64,000 nucleotides of DNA. Source: an uncultured Burkholderiales bacterium (GTDB taxonomy: Bacteria; Pseudomonadota; Gammaproteobacteria; Burkholderiales; Eutrophovitaceae). The stretch lies in contig CATOSA010000020.1 in NCBI GenBank assembly GCA_951812315.1, positions 62,001-126,000 on the forward strand, written 5' to 3'. Of the stretch, positions 1 to 8,368 are shown piece after piece. The first letter of the stretch is position 1, and each line of letters begins with the position of its first letter. A model generated the notes under the pieces. That model was not told the DNA's origin. It saw only the letters and a list, made by a program, of their open reading frames with translations, and did no database searches. A program made the position numbers and the translations under genes.

Positions 1-607
1 GGTTGCCCTCGAGTATGCCGCCAGCGACAAAATCCGTGGTTCCGGCAACGATGTAAGTCCACACAATTGCGGGAATCAGCAAGCCGATCGATGTGGTCAG
101 CAAGATACCGATGTACACACGTGCCGAGCGAACCGTATTCGGATCTCCTTTGTGCGCAACCAGCGGATAAGTGGCTATCGTCAGCGCTTCATAGAACAAC
201 AACAAGGTCAGCAGATTCCCGGCAAAGGCAATTCCCATTGCGCAAGCCAGAGCGATCGCAAAGAATACGTAGAAGCGCGTCTGGTTCTTCTCGTTGTTGC
301 CGCGCATGTATCCGATCGAATAGATCGAATTTACAATCCACAGGCCCGAAGCAATCAAACCGAATAACATTCCCAGCGGTTCGACCGTTAGTGCGATCGA
401 CAAACCCGGAAGCATTGAGAACAGCGTGACCGACGGACGCTCTCCGGCGAACACAAGCTGCGCAAGCGACGCAACGACCACGAGCAGCGCAATCGCGGTC
501 GCCAGCGTGACCGTTTCACGCACATCTGGCCAGCGGCCGCATAGTGCAATCAATACTGCACCGACCGCGGGGATTGCAAGAGCGAGTTGCGGGTCAGCAA
601 TATTCAT
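1..607 (-). CDS. Mrp/complex I-like antiporter subunit (NuoM/MnhD type), partial
   Basis: The gene reads in from 607 and runs off the left edge, leaving about 202 N-terminal codons. The translation is strongly hydrophobic and contains a stretch typical of proton-translocating antiporter-like subunits (IYSIGYMRGNNE, then LLTLLLFYEALTIATYPLVAHKG). The conserved E in the FYEALT segment corresponds to the membrane glutamate used for proton movement in NuoL/M/N and MrpA/D. Its ATG overlaps the stop of the preceding MnhD gene by four bases (ATGA), so it is the next gene of the same operon. It would act in the inner membrane as a second antiporter-like subunit. Whether it is nearer MrpA-N or MrpD cannot be decided from this fragment. 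Confidence 0.85.
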   Translation of the reverse strand, partial: MNIADPQLALAIPAVGAVLIALCGRWPDVRETVTLATAIALLVVVASLAQLVFAGERPSVTLFSMLPGLSIALTVEPLGMLFGLIASGLWIVNSIYSIGYMRGNNEKNQTRFYVFFAIALACAMGIAFAGNLLTLLLFYEALTIATYPLVAHKGDPNTVRSARVYIGILLTTSIGLLIPAIVWTYIVAGTTDFVAGGILEGN

Positions 608-2085
608 CTCAGCGACTCAAGCAGTGTCTTGGCGGCCGTGGCAGCGGTCTCGGATGTGACAGTCGCGTCGAGCCCGAAATACACACACGCGATGACAAAT
701 ACCCATGCAGGTATCAGCATGGAAAGCGGCGCCTCGTTGGCAGTTGCCAGATCTTTCGACGGTTCACGGAAATAACAGATCTCGACCACGCGCCAGACAT
801 AGACGACTGCCAGCAGAGAGCTCAGTAGTACCAGGGCCGCGAGCCACCACCAGCCTTTTTCCAGCGCTCCCATAACGAGGTACCACTTGCTCACAAATCC
901 GACCGTACCGGGAACCCCGATCAAACTCAGCCCTGCGACCACCAGACCGGCGGCGGTCAATGGCATCCGCTTTGCCAGTCCGGCCATTTGCGAGAGTGCA
1001 GGTTGTCCAATACGCAGCGCGACGCATCCGAGCAGCAGGAAGATTGCGCCCTTGGCGACCGCGTGATTGAACAGATGAACAATACTGCCCGTCAGCCCGC
1101 TGGTGTTAGCCAGGCCGATTCCCAGCGTGATGTATCCGATCTGGGCGACGCTCGAGTAGGCAAACATACGTTTGACGTCTTCCTGGAAAATTGCGACCAG
1201 TGAAGCAACAAACATTGCTGCGATCGACAATGCGAGCAGAATTTCCCCATACGGCAGATCATCGAATACGTGTGATTTCCCGAATACGGTGAAAGTGAAG
1301 CGCAACAACAGGTAGACGGCGACTTTGGTCGCGGTCGCTGCGAGAAAGGCGGTTGAAACTGAGGGCGCATAGGCATATGCATTGGGCAACCACAGGTGCA
1401 GCGGAAACAACGCCAGCTTCAGCGAAATCCCCACGGTGAGGAATGCCAGTGCCGCAAGTAACGGACGGTCCACCGGCATTTCGCTAATGCGCTGTGCAAT
1501 ATCGGCGAGATTCAGTGTCCCCGTCATCAAGTAGAGCAAACCGACGCCGATGACGATGAACGTCGCGCCGATAGTCCCCATGATCAGATACTGGTAGGAC
1601 GCGACAAGTGCTCTGCGGTCGTTACCGAATGCAATCAATATGTAGGTCGCGAGCGAAGACACCTCGAGGAAGACGAAGACATTAAACGCATCACCAGTGA
1701 TGGTGACGCCGAGCAGGCCCGCCAGACATAACAGGTAGGCTGTCCAGAACAGATAGTGTTGTTCACTGCGTATCTCGGCGCCGATGCTTGTTCTGGCGTA
1801 TGGGACGATGACCGCGCCGACCAGTGATACCAGCACGAGCACAAATGCGTTTACAGCGTCTACGCGGTACTCAATTCCCCACGGGGCAAGCCAACCTCCA
1901 AGCGCGTACGAGATGGTGCCTTGATCCAGCACCCTGATCAGTAAAACGATCGAGATGGCGGCAGCACTCCAGCTTGCCAGCCATGCGAGCAACCACGTTA
2001 GCGTGCCCCGGCGTAGCAATACGCACACGGGTGCGGCGATAAGCGGCACCACCACCTGCAGCGCCGGCAAATTACTTGAGATCAT
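604..2085 (-). CDS. mnhD: Mrp antiporter subunit D (proton-translocating membrane subunit)
   Basis: This 493-residue, very hydrophobic protein has the family's usual length. It shows the proton-antiporter signature: the FVFLEVSSLATYILIAF segment (membrane glutamate, around residue 140), the lysine-containing LTVGISLKLALFPLHLWLPNAY segment (around 220-240), and VKRMFAYSSVAQIGY near the middle. These are the hallmarks shared by MrpD and NuoM/N. It would form one of the ion channels of the multi-subunit Na+(K+)/H+ antiporter in the inner membrane, contributing to pH and sodium homeostasis. It overlaps both neighbours by ATGA (604-607 and 2082-2085), which implies translational coupling. Confidence 0.93.
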   Translation of the reverse strand: MISSNLPALQVVVPLIAAPVCVLLRRGTLTWLLAWLASWSAAAISIVLLIRVLDQGTISYALGGWLAPWGIEYRVDAVNAFVLVLVSLVGAVIVPYARTSIGAEIRSEQHYLFWTAYLLCLAGLLGVTITGDAFNVFVFLEVSSLATYILIAFGNDRRALVASYQYLIMGTIGATFIVIGVGLLYLMTGTLNLADIAQRISEMPVDRPLLAALAFLTVGISLKLALFPLHLWLPNAYAYAPSVSTAFLAATATKVAVYLLLRFTFTVFGKSHVFDDLPYGEILLALSIAAMFVASLVAIFQEDVKRMFAYSSVAQIGYITLGIGLANTSGLTGSIVHLFNHAVAKGAIFLLLGCVALRIGQPALSQMAGLAKRMPLTAAGLVVAGLSLIGVPGTVGFVSKWYLVMGALEKGWWWLAALVLLSSLLAVVYVWRVVEICYFREPSKDLATANEAPLSMLIPAWVFVIACVYFGLDATVTSETAATAAKTLLESLR

Positions 2086-2438
2086 TGCGTGCCCTGATCC
2101 TGCGCGTGGATCTCGTCCTCTTCGATGGTTCCGTAGGCCTCGTGAATGCGCACGACGATAGCCAGGCCGAGCGCGATCGTTGCGACCCCGACGACGATTG
2201 CCGTCAGAATCAGAACGTGTGGCAGCGGATTCGAATACACACTCATACCGGGGACAATGATCGGTGCAGTGCCGCCGATAATCTTGCTTGGAGAAATGTA
2301 AACCAGGTAAACCGATGTCTGGAAGATGCTGAGCCCGACCAGTTTTTTGACCAGATTTCCGCGGGCGATGACGATGTAAAGTCCCGTCACCAGCAGGAAC
2401 ATCGCGATCCAGTAATTGATGAAATCAAGTATGTTCAT
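2082..2438 (-). CDS. mnhC: Mrp antiporter subunit C (NuoK-like)
   Basis: The protein has 118 residues from the ATG at 2438. A longer in-frame start exists, but this one is preferred because it overlaps the upstream stop as ATGA, like every other junction in the operon. It has three membrane segments with a short polar tail (IEEDEIHAQ). The middle resembles the NuoK/MnhC family: GLSIFQTSVYLVYIS followed by PLPHVLILTAIVVGVATIAL. NuoK-like subunits carry part of the proton path at the interface with the antiporter-like subunits. It acts with the MnhB and MnhD products in the inner membrane. Confidence 0.92.
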   Translation of the reverse strand: MNILDFINYWIAMFLLVTGLYIVIARGNLVKKLVGLSIFQTSVYLVYISPSKIIGGTAPIIVPGMSVYSNPLPHVLILTAIVVGVATIALGLAIVVRIHEAYGTIEEDEIHAQDQGTQ

Positions 2439-2869
2439 GATTCGCTGTGCGGGCTTCGACTGCGTCCTGCGAACATGTAAAAAATTATCAACATCACGCC
2501 GGTTACCGTGATGCCGACGCCAAGTTCGACCAGAAGGATTCCGAGGTGCTGGCCGTGCACTGGTTCGTGCGCGAGTACCGAGTAATCGAGAAAATTGCCG
2601 CCAAGCAGCATCGTGGCGACGCCCACGCCGGCATAAAGCAGTATTCCTGCGGCGACCATCAGTTCGACAACCCATTCGGGCACGGCACGGCGCGTCAGTG
2701 GCAGGCCGTAAATGAGCGCGTGAAAAATAATCGCTGCTGCAACGATGACACCTGCCTGAAATCCGCCTCCGGGTCCATAGTCACCGTGAAATTGCACGTA
2801 CAGCCCGAATACAAGTATGAACGGGATGAGTAATTTCGCGATGACGCGAAGAACGAGGTCGCCTCTCAT
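2435..2869 (-). CDS. mnhB: Mrp antiporter subunit B
   Basis: The protein has 144 residues and four predicted membrane segments. It carries the MnhB signature: a conserved loop HGDYGPGGGFQAGVIVAAA near residues 28-46, followed by LIYGLP, and near the C-terminus HLGILLVELGVGITVTG. MnhB is a small integral-membrane subunit required for assembly and activity of Mrp complexes. It is coupled by ATGA overlaps to the DUF4040-type gene upstream and mnhC downstream. Confidence 0.93.
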   Translation of the reverse strand: MRGDLVLRVIAKLLIPFILVFGLYVQFHGDYGPGGGFQAGVIVAAAIIFHALIYGLPLTRRAVPEWVVELMVAAGILLYAGVGVATMLLGGNFLDYSVLAHEPVHGQHLGILLVELGVGITVTGVMLIIFYMFAGRSRSPHSES

Positions 2870-3420
2870 TTGGCGGCTCCGTCATCCCTGTCGCCGCGCC
2901 ATCGGCGCCGCAGGAGTACGATGACTCCAATGCCGCCGGTAAATATCACGGCGACCTCTCCGAGCGTATCAAACCCTCTATAACTCGCGAGCACTGCCGT
3001 AACGATATTGGGCACGCCTGTTTCGGCCTGCCCCTGTTCTATGTAGCGCGGCGCGACGTGTTGATGGATCGCACTTTCGGACGTGCCGAAATGCGGCAAG
3101 CCAAGCGTTCCGTACGCGAGCAAGCCAACCGTTACCAGCGCGACCGTGAACGGTATCAACGGGTTATGAATCGGTTTCGCTTCCTCGCTCTGCGTCAAGA
3201 ACAATGTGGCGAGAAACAATACGGTCGATATGCCGGCTCCGACCGCCGCTTCCGTCATGGACACGTCGACCGCATCGAGCACCAGTAACAGTGTTGCCAT
3301 CAGGAAACTGTACAGACTCGCGAGAATGACAACCGCAAAAAGATTGCGCGTGCGGGCTACACCAATGGCTGCCGCTACCATCATCAGAAGCAGCGTTGTG
3401 TCGATCAGGGTTGTACTCAT
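2866..3420 (-). CDS. MbhD/MbhE-like subunit (split C-terminal part of MrpA; DUF4040)
   Basis: This 184-residue membrane protein corresponds to the C-terminal, NuoJ-like part of MrpA, which in many proteobacteria and archaea is a separate gene. The N-terminal part (residues 10-75) has the DUF4040/MbhD pattern: FAVVILASLYSFLMATLL, then DVSMTEAAVGAGISTVLFLATL. The C-terminal part (about 140-175) has the MbhE-like PNIVTAVLASYRGFDTLGEVAVIF. The C-terminal tail is basic and lies in the cytoplasm. Its presence as a separate gene between mnhG and mnhB shows that this is a split-MrpA Mrp operon. It overlaps both neighbours by four bases. Confidence 0.88.
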   Translation of the reverse strand: MSTTLIDTTLLLMMVAAAIGVARTRNLFAVVILASLYSFLMATLLLVLDAVDVSMTEAAVGAGISTVLFLATLFLTQSEEAKPIHNPLIPFTVALVTVGLLAYGTLGLPHFGTSESAIHQHVAPRYIEQGQAETGVPNIVTAVLASYRGFDTLGEVAVIFTGGIGVIVLLRRRWRGDRDDGAAK

Positions 3421-3758
3421 TTATCCTCCCGATCGGTTGCCGTCGGCAATTCTTCTGCCAGGTCTGGTCCGACGCCACGCGCGCGTGCCGCGCGGGCGAG
3501 TGCGTGTGTCGCCGTCGGGCTGGTGAAAAACAACAGCAGGGCGATGAACAAGAGCTTCGCGCTCACCAACGTAAATCCCGATTGCAAAATCATGCCCAGC
3601 AGCAGCATGGGGGCGCCGAGGGAATCGATCAGGCTGGCAGCATGCATCCGGGTAAAGAAATTGGGCATCCGTAGCAGTCCGAGCGCACCGATCATGCAGA
3701 AAATGCCGCCGCCGGCAATCAGCAACCAGCTCGCGAGGTCAATGATCTGGGACGTCAT
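3417..3758 (-). CDS. mnhG: Mrp antiporter subunit G
   Basis: The protein has 113 residues with three membrane segments and the characteristic MnhG pattern GLLRMPNFFTRMHAASLIDSLGAP around residues 27-50, followed by LLFIALLLFFTSPTATHALARAA. MnhG is a small subunit of monovalent cation/H+ antiporters. The C-terminal tail is hydrophilic. ATGA overlaps occur with mnhF upstream and the MbhD/E-like gene downstream. Confidence 0.93.
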   Translation of the reverse strand: MTSQIIDLASWLLIAGGGIFCMIGALGLLRMPNFFTRMHAASLIDSLGAPMLLLGMILQSGFTLVSAKLLFIALLLFFTSPTATHALARAARARGVGPDLAEELPTATDREDK

Positions 3759-4066
3759 TTCGCACTCCCGGCGGTTTCATTGTCCGAATCGTCAGCATTG
3801 TTGCCCGGATCTCCCAGGTCGCCATACTGGAAGAACTTCAATACTGCGATCGTGCCTATTACGTTAAGAAGCCCATAAATGATTGCGATGTCGAGAAAGT
3901 CGGGCCTGCCGTTCATGAAGCCGATTGCTGCGAGCAGCAACATCGCCAGCGTACCGGACGAGTTCACCGCCTGGGTGCGATCGAATATCGTCGGGCCAAG
4001 AAGCGCACGTACGAGTGCGCCGGTGAGTGCAAGCAGTAAAGCGATGACAGCGCTCTCAAACATCAC
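3755..4066 (-). CDS. mnhF: Mrp antiporter subunit F
   Basis: The protein has 103 residues, which is normal for MnhF/PhaF. An N-terminal membrane helix is followed by RALLGPTIFDRTQAVNSSGT, where the R-x-GPT-x-xDR-x-x-A pattern is diagnostic for MnhF, and then two more helices. The C-terminus is acidic (DLGDPGNNADDSDNE). It is required for Mrp complex assembly in characterised systems. It starts inside the stop of mnhE with the same ATGA arrangement as its neighbours. Confidence 0.92.
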   Translation of the reverse strand: MMFESAVIALLLALTGALVRALLGPTIFDRTQAVNSSGTLAMLLLAAIGFMNGRPDFLDIAIIYGLLNVIGTIAVLKFFQYGDLGDPGNNADDSDNETAGSAK

Positions 4067-4539
4067 AGCTCACGTTCGAATTCGCTGACGCGCCGGTCCA
4101 TTTCGCCTGACGCCAGATCACGCGCGCCGCTGCGAGTCAGTGCATGAACCAGAAACTCGTCGCGACCCGCTTCAACAGTCAATGTTCCCGGCGTCAGCGT
4201 GATGGAATTGGCGAATACGGTTCGTCCGACATCGGTTTTTTGAGTTGACCTAAGGCGTACAAGCGTCGGGCTGATCGGAAGTCCAGGTTGCAGAATGACG
4301 GTGGCTACCTGCCAACTCGACTTGATGATCTCTTTGGTCAGCCAAGGCCAGTAAATGAGCACCGCACGTGGCGCAAGATGGACTGGATGGCCCTCGCGAT
4401 CGGCGATATCCATACGCCGGCTGAACAGGACGACCAAAAGTGCCGTTACGGCGCCAGCCACCATCAGGAACGCGGTGAAAAATCCGGATAGCAGAAGCCA
4501 GAAGGCGAATAGAACGAGAAACGTGCTGACGAGGCGCAA
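4063..4539 (-). CDS. mnhE: Mrp antiporter subunit E, first gene of the operon
   Basis: The protein has about 158 residues. I chose the TTG at 4539 because a strong purine-rich ribosome-binding site (AGGGAGGGG) lies just upstream and the protein then begins LRLVSTFLVLF, a normal MnhE start. The open frame extends further but without family-like sequence. Two N-terminal membrane helices are followed by the MnhE domain: LIYWPWLTKEIIKSSWQVA, then FANSITLTPGTLTVE and FLVHALT. It is the most upstream gene of the operon, so the promoter should lie in 4540-4940. Confidence 0.88.
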   Translation of the reverse strand: MRLVSTFLVLFAFWLLLSGFFTAFLMVAGAVTALLVVLFSRRMDIADREGHPVHLAPRAVLIYWPWLTKEIIKSSWQVATVILQPGLPISPTLVRLRSTQKTDVGRTVFANSITLTPGTLTVEAGRDEFLVHALTRSGARDLASGEMDRRVSEFEREL

Positions 4540-4940
4540 AACCCCTCCCTGGTCGCTGATATGTGTTGTTCTAGGGTGTACGCGCGCCGCATTTGGCGGA
4601 CGGCAGATTCTATCGGCTGTGCCACGTGCGTACAAGCGCACAGTCGGACTGGCGGCAACGTTTCGCTTGGCACAATGAGTATCCTCCAGTCAGAAGAGCC
4701 GTCAGCGTGCACGATGACGAAATAAGCCGTTTGCCAGCGTACGTCGCCCGCATTGGCCGGAAAAAGGTGGCTTCAAGGCACGGTTCCCCAATACAATCTC
4801 GCCTTGTGCCCGGATCAGCCGGGGGTTGGCTATCCGGTGGCGGGCGGATGGCGGCAAACGCTACACCAGAATACCCGTTGAGCATCCATGACACGCCACT
4901 ACGCGTGCATTCGAAAGAACAAAAGACCGAGGAGACATTC
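4540..4940. other. Divergent intergenic region between the Mrp and TRAP operons
   Basis: About 400 bases separate the divergent mnhE (TTG at 4539) and TRAP binding-protein (ATG at 4941) genes. Open frames cross it on both strands, but none has a convincing start, family-like composition or a Shine-Dalgarno site. It should carry the promoters of both operons. I could not identify a clear -35/-10 pair or an operator by eye. Confidence 0.5.
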
Positions 4941-6134
4941 ATGACCAGAGACAAGCGTGAATTGAAGCGCCCGGAAAACCGGCGGCTATCCCGTCGTCGA
5001 TTTCTTGGCAATGCGGCTGCAGTCGGTGGTGCGGCCACACTTGCCGGTCTCGCTGGATGCGGCGTCGGAAGTGACAACAGCCAGTCCCAGTCCGGGGCTG
5101 AAACGGCTGGAAGCGATTCCGGCCTGCCTGAACTCCAGCTCAAATTTCAGGGCGCATTCTCTCCCAAGGATCCGATTTTTGAGATCGCGACCGAGGTCTT
5201 CACGTTCGTTGAGCAACTGTCAGGCGGACGCATGAAGGTGGAAATGTTGCCGGCAGGCGCAGTGGTTGGCGCCTTTGACCAGGCCGATGCCGTTCACAAG
5301 GGCATTCTCGACGGCAGCCAGGCGGTGCCGGCTTTCTGGTACGGCAAGAACAGCGCGTTGTCCCTGTTTGGGACCGGCCCCGCATGGGGCCACGAAGCCA
5401 ACACAATGCTGGGGTGGATGGAATATGGCGGCGGCCAGCAACTGTACGAGGAAATCTATCAAGAGCTCAAGCTTGACGTTGTGCCGCTTGCGTACGGCCC
5501 GATGCCTACGCAGCCACTTGGCTGGTTTCGCAAGGAAATCAAGTCGGCAGAACAGTTCCAGGGCGTGAAATATCGCACTGTCGGTTTGTCGATTGACGTG
5601 TTCAAGAACATGGGTGCGTCGGTCGTGGCGCTGCCCGGCGGCGAGATCGTCCCGGCGCTGGAGCGTGGTGTTATTGATGCAGCCGAGTACAACAACCCCG
5701 CATCCGACATGGCGCTGGGTTTTCCCGACGTGTCCAAGATCTGTATGGTGCAAAGCTATCATCAGCCGGCGGAGTTCATCGAGGTCCTGATCAACCGCAA
5801 GGTCTGGGAAGATTTTCCGGAACAATACCGCGCGATCTGGCGAGTGGCGATCAAGGCGGCGAACAGCCAGATGTACTGGCGAACCATGGAAGTGTATTCG
5901 AAGGCCTATGAAGTGTTGCGCGACGAACGAAACGTCCAGTTCATCAAGACGCCGGATGACGTGCTTGAACTGCAACTCGATGCCTGGGACAAAATCATCG
6001 AAGAAAAAGGCGCAGAGAATCCGTTCTTCATGAAAGTGGTCGAGTCTCAGAAAGCGTATATGAAGCGCGTTCTCGGATACCAGGAAAAGTTCATCGTCAG
6101 CAGAAAGTTGGCTTACGATCATTATTTCAGTTAG
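4941..6134 (+). CDS. TRAP transporter substrate-binding protein, TakP-like (2-oxoacid type)
   Basis: The protein has 397 residues from the ATG at 4941, preceded by GGAGA at 4931; the open frame upstream is not family-like. The N-terminus has a twin-arginine motif (SRRRFLG) followed by a lipobox-like LAGLAGC, so it is probably exported folded by Tat and lipid-anchored. The mature part matches the DctP/TakP class: FWYGKNSALSLFGTGPAW, then PGGEIVPALERGVIDAAEY and a Q-P-A-E segment (YHQPAEFIEVLIN). TakP relatives bind 2-oxo or 2-hydroxy acids. The downstream hydroxyacid dehydrogenase fits such a substrate, but this is inference. DctQ and DctM genes follow directly. It ends in TAG. Confidence 0.88.
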   Translation: MTRDKRELKRPENRRLSRRRFLGNAAAVGGAATLAGLAGCGVGSDNSQSQSGAETAGSDSGLPELQLKFQGAFSPKDPIFEIATEVFTFVEQLSGGRMKVEMLPAGAVVGAFDQADAVHKGILDGSQAVPAFWYGKNSALSLFGTGPAWGHEANTMLGWMEYGGGQQLYEEIYQELKLDVVPLAYGPMPTQPLGWFRKEIKSAEQFQGVKYRTVGLSIDVFKNMGASVVALPGGEIVPALERGVIDAAEYNNPASDMALGFPDVSKICMVQSYHQPAEFIEVLINRKVWEDFPEQYRAIWRVAIKAANSQMYWRTMEVYSKAYEVLRDERNVQFIKTPDDVLELQLDAWDKIIEEKGAENPFFMKVVESQKAYMKRVLGYQEKFIVSRKLAYDHYFS

Positions 6135-6253
6135 ATAGCGATTATGGTTCACGTCAGGATGATGTCCTGATGACGCCAGAATACAAGCAAGTGGATCACC
6201 GGCCTGCCGGAAAAATACGACATCTGGTCGTCCGCCCATACTAAGGAAATATC

Positions 6254-6847
6254 GTGAATCGCTATTTGTTCATGATTGACCGGATTAGTGCCTGGTCCGG
6301 AAAACTGTTCGCATGGACAGTAGTGATGTTGACCCTGCTCGTGTGTTTTGACGTGACCCTGCGTTACGTGCTCAATGCGCCGAACCAGTGGGTATTCGAC
6401 GTCGCCTATATCTTGTACGGGCTGCTGTTCATGATGGCCGGTGCCTATACCTTGTCGCGTAACGGCCATGTTCGTGCGGACATGGTGTACCGCACATTGC
6501 AGCCGCGGACCCAGGCCTGGTTCGATCTCGTTCTGTATATCGTATTTTTTGTTCCCGGTATTTCCGCACTGGTCTATGCCGGTGTCGAGTTCGCCCAGGC
6601 GTCATGGGAGATGAAGGAAGTGTCCAGTGTGACCTCCTCGGGCGTGCCGGTTTATCCGTACAAACTCGCCATTCCTGTCGCCGGGGGGTTGTTGCTGCTT
6701 CAGGGCATTGCGGAGATGCTGCGCTGTATCCAGTGTATTCGCAGCGGCGAATGGCCGCAGCGCTTGCACGACGTTGAAGAAGAAGATATCGGCCAACTTA
6801 AGGAAATACTCAGCGCTGACGCGCCGCAAGACGGGGCGAAGCCGTGA
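6254..6847 (+). CDS. TRAP transporter small permease (DctQ)
   Basis: The protein has 197 residues from a GTG at 6254, preceded by AAGGA. It has four predicted membrane segments, with the DctQ pattern in the first half: FDVTLRYVLNAPNQWVFDV, then LSRNGHVRADMVYRTL. This subunit pairs with the large permease to form the membrane part of the transporter. Its stop overlaps the GTG start of dctM by four bases at 6844-6847, indicating coupled translation. The gap of 119 bases from the binding-protein gene contains nothing recognisable. Confidence 0.9.
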   Translation: MNRYLFMIDRISAWSGKLFAWTVVMLTLLVCFDVTLRYVLNAPNQWVFDVAYILYGLLFMMAGAYTLSRNGHVRADMVYRTLQPRTQAWFDLVLYIVFFVPGISALVYAGVEFAQASWEMKEVSSVTSSGVPVYPYKLAIPVAGGLLLLQGIAEMLRCIQCIRSGEWPQRLHDVEEEDIGQLKEILSADAPQDGAKP

Positions 6848-8295
6848 ACTGGACCAGATTCCTGAAGTTCGAGGCGCGTACCATTGGTTTCGGCATCATC
6901 GGCCTGATTATATTGGGCTACATCCTTTTCTTGCCGCCGCCATCCATGATTACCAATCAGCATCTCGGAATGGTGATGCTGGGCGTCATCATTGCGTCCA
7001 TCCTGCTCGGTTTCCCGATCGCATTTACGCTGATTGGCCTGGGAATTCTGTTTGGCATTGTTGCCTTTCATCGTCCCGGTGTGTCGCTGCTCGACAATCC
7101 CGTTTTCGACAATATGGTGCTGCGCACGTATGGCGTGATGACGCTCGATGTTGTCATTGCTGTGCCCCTGTTCATTTTCATGGGCTACATAGTCGAGCGC
7201 TCGGGCATTATTGACAGACTGTTTCATACTCTCGAGTTGGCGATGTCGAGGGTACCGGCGGCGCTTGCGGTTGCGACCATTTTGACCTGTGCGGTTTTCG
7301 CAGCGGCGACCGGAATTATCGGCGCGACCGTAACTCTGATGGGTCTGTTGGTGTTGCCGCCAATGCTCAAGGCCGGTTACGACACCAAAATTGCAGCCGG
7401 CTCAATCGCCGCCGGTGGTTGCCTCGGAATTCTGATTCCTCCCAGTGTGCTGTTGATTCTATACGGTGCGACTGCAGGGGTGTCAGTTGTCCAGCTATAC
7501 ATGGGGGCACTGATCCCCGGGTTGATGCTTTCCACAATGTATATCGGCTACGTGATCATTCGTGCCGCGATAAATCCGAAGCTCGCACCAAAACTTCCCG
7601 CATCGGAACGCAATGTTTCCGGTGCAACCGTATTCAAAATGTTGCTGACGTCGTTCTTCCCGCTGGCTTTCCTGATCGCAGCGGTTCTTGGCAGCATTTT
7701 GTTTGGTATTGCCACGCCGACCGAGGCGGCGGCCGTCGGCGCACTTGGTGCGGCGCTACTCGCCACGTCGTATGGGCGCCTGTCATTCACGCGCCTCAAG
7801 GAATCCGCTTACCTGAGCGCCCGAACCACCGCCATGGTTTGCTGGTTGCTGGTGGGATCGTGGGTGTTTTCCTCGACGTTCGCGGCGCTGGGCGGACAGT
7901 ATCTGCTGGAGAGCTGGGTCTACAGCATGGACTTGTCGCCGGGCGGTTTTCTGTTCCTTTCGCAGCTGCTGATCTTCCTGCTCGGTTGGCCGCTGGACTG
8001 GACCGTGATCATTATCATTTTTGTTCCGATATTCCTGCCGATGTTGCCGAATTTCGGAATCGATCCATTGTTTTTTGGACTATTGACGGCAATCAATCTG
8101 CAAACGGCGTTCCTGTCGCCGCCAATGGCGATGGCCGCCTATTATCTGAAAGGTGTAGCGCCGCCGCAGGTATCGCTCGCCCATATCTTCATGGGCATGG
8201 TGCCGTTCATGCTGCTGCAATTGACAGCGATGATTTTGTTGGTGATGTTCCCGGCAATCGGCATGTGGTTGCCGCAAGTGTTCTACAGTAACTGA
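6844..8295 (+). CDS. TRAP transporter large permease (DctM)
   Basis: The protein has 483 residues from a GTG, with about a dozen membrane segments. It shows the DctM family pattern: LGVIIASILLGFPIAFTLIG near the start, GYIVERSGIIDRLFHTLE, CLGILIPPSVLLILYGATAG around residues 195-215, and GIATPTEAAAVGALGAA around 290. It is the ion-coupled transport subunit (normally sodium-driven) working with the upstream DctQ and binding protein. It is somewhat longer than the usual 425-450 residues because of the N-terminal helix. No lesion is seen, in contrast to the second TRAP cluster near 17 kb. Confidence 0.92.
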   Translation: MNWTRFLKFEARTIGFGIIGLIILGYILFLPPPSMITNQHLGMVMLGVIIASILLGFPIAFTLIGLGILFGIVAFHRPGVSLLDNPVFDNMVLRTYGVMTLDVVIAVPLFIFMGYIVERSGIIDRLFHTLELAMSRVPAALAVATILTCAVFAAATGIIGATVTLMGLLVLPPMLKAGYDTKIAAGSIAAGGCLGILIPPSVLLILYGATAGVSVVQLYMGALIPGLMLSTMYIGYVIIRAAINPKLAPKLPASERNVSGATVFKMLLTSFFPLAFLIAAVLGSILFGIATPTEAAAVGALGAALLATSYGRLSFTRLKESAYLSARTTAMVCWLLVGSWVFSSTFAALGGQYLLESWVYSMDLSPGGFLFLSQLLIFLLGWPLDWTVIIIIFVPIFLPMLPNFGIDPLFFGLLTAINLQTAFLSPPMAMAAYYLKGVAPPQVSLAHIFMGMVPFMLLQLTAMILLVMFPAIGMWLPQVFYSN

Positions 8296-8314
8296 GTGTG
8301 TGCTATGTTTTTGT

Positions 8315-8338
8315 CATGAGCGCCCGGTTGGGCTCATG
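8315..8338 (+). promoter_or_regulatory. Hairpin between dctM and the hydroxyacid dehydrogenase gene
   Basis: CATGAGC at 8315-8321 and GCTCATG at 8332-8338 form a perfect 7-base stem with a 10-base loop. The hairpin lies within the 73-base gap upstream of the dehydrogenase start. It is followed by only an interrupted T-rich stretch, so it could attenuate or process the transcript rather than terminate it fully. Confidence 0.35.
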
Positions 8339-8368
8339 GCCAGTATTGCTTTTTGTTGGATAAAAAAC

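Noticed and set aside
5220-6239. 339-codon minus-strand frame opposite the TakP-like gene
   Set aside because: It is fully antisense to a well-supported gene and has no family-like sequence.
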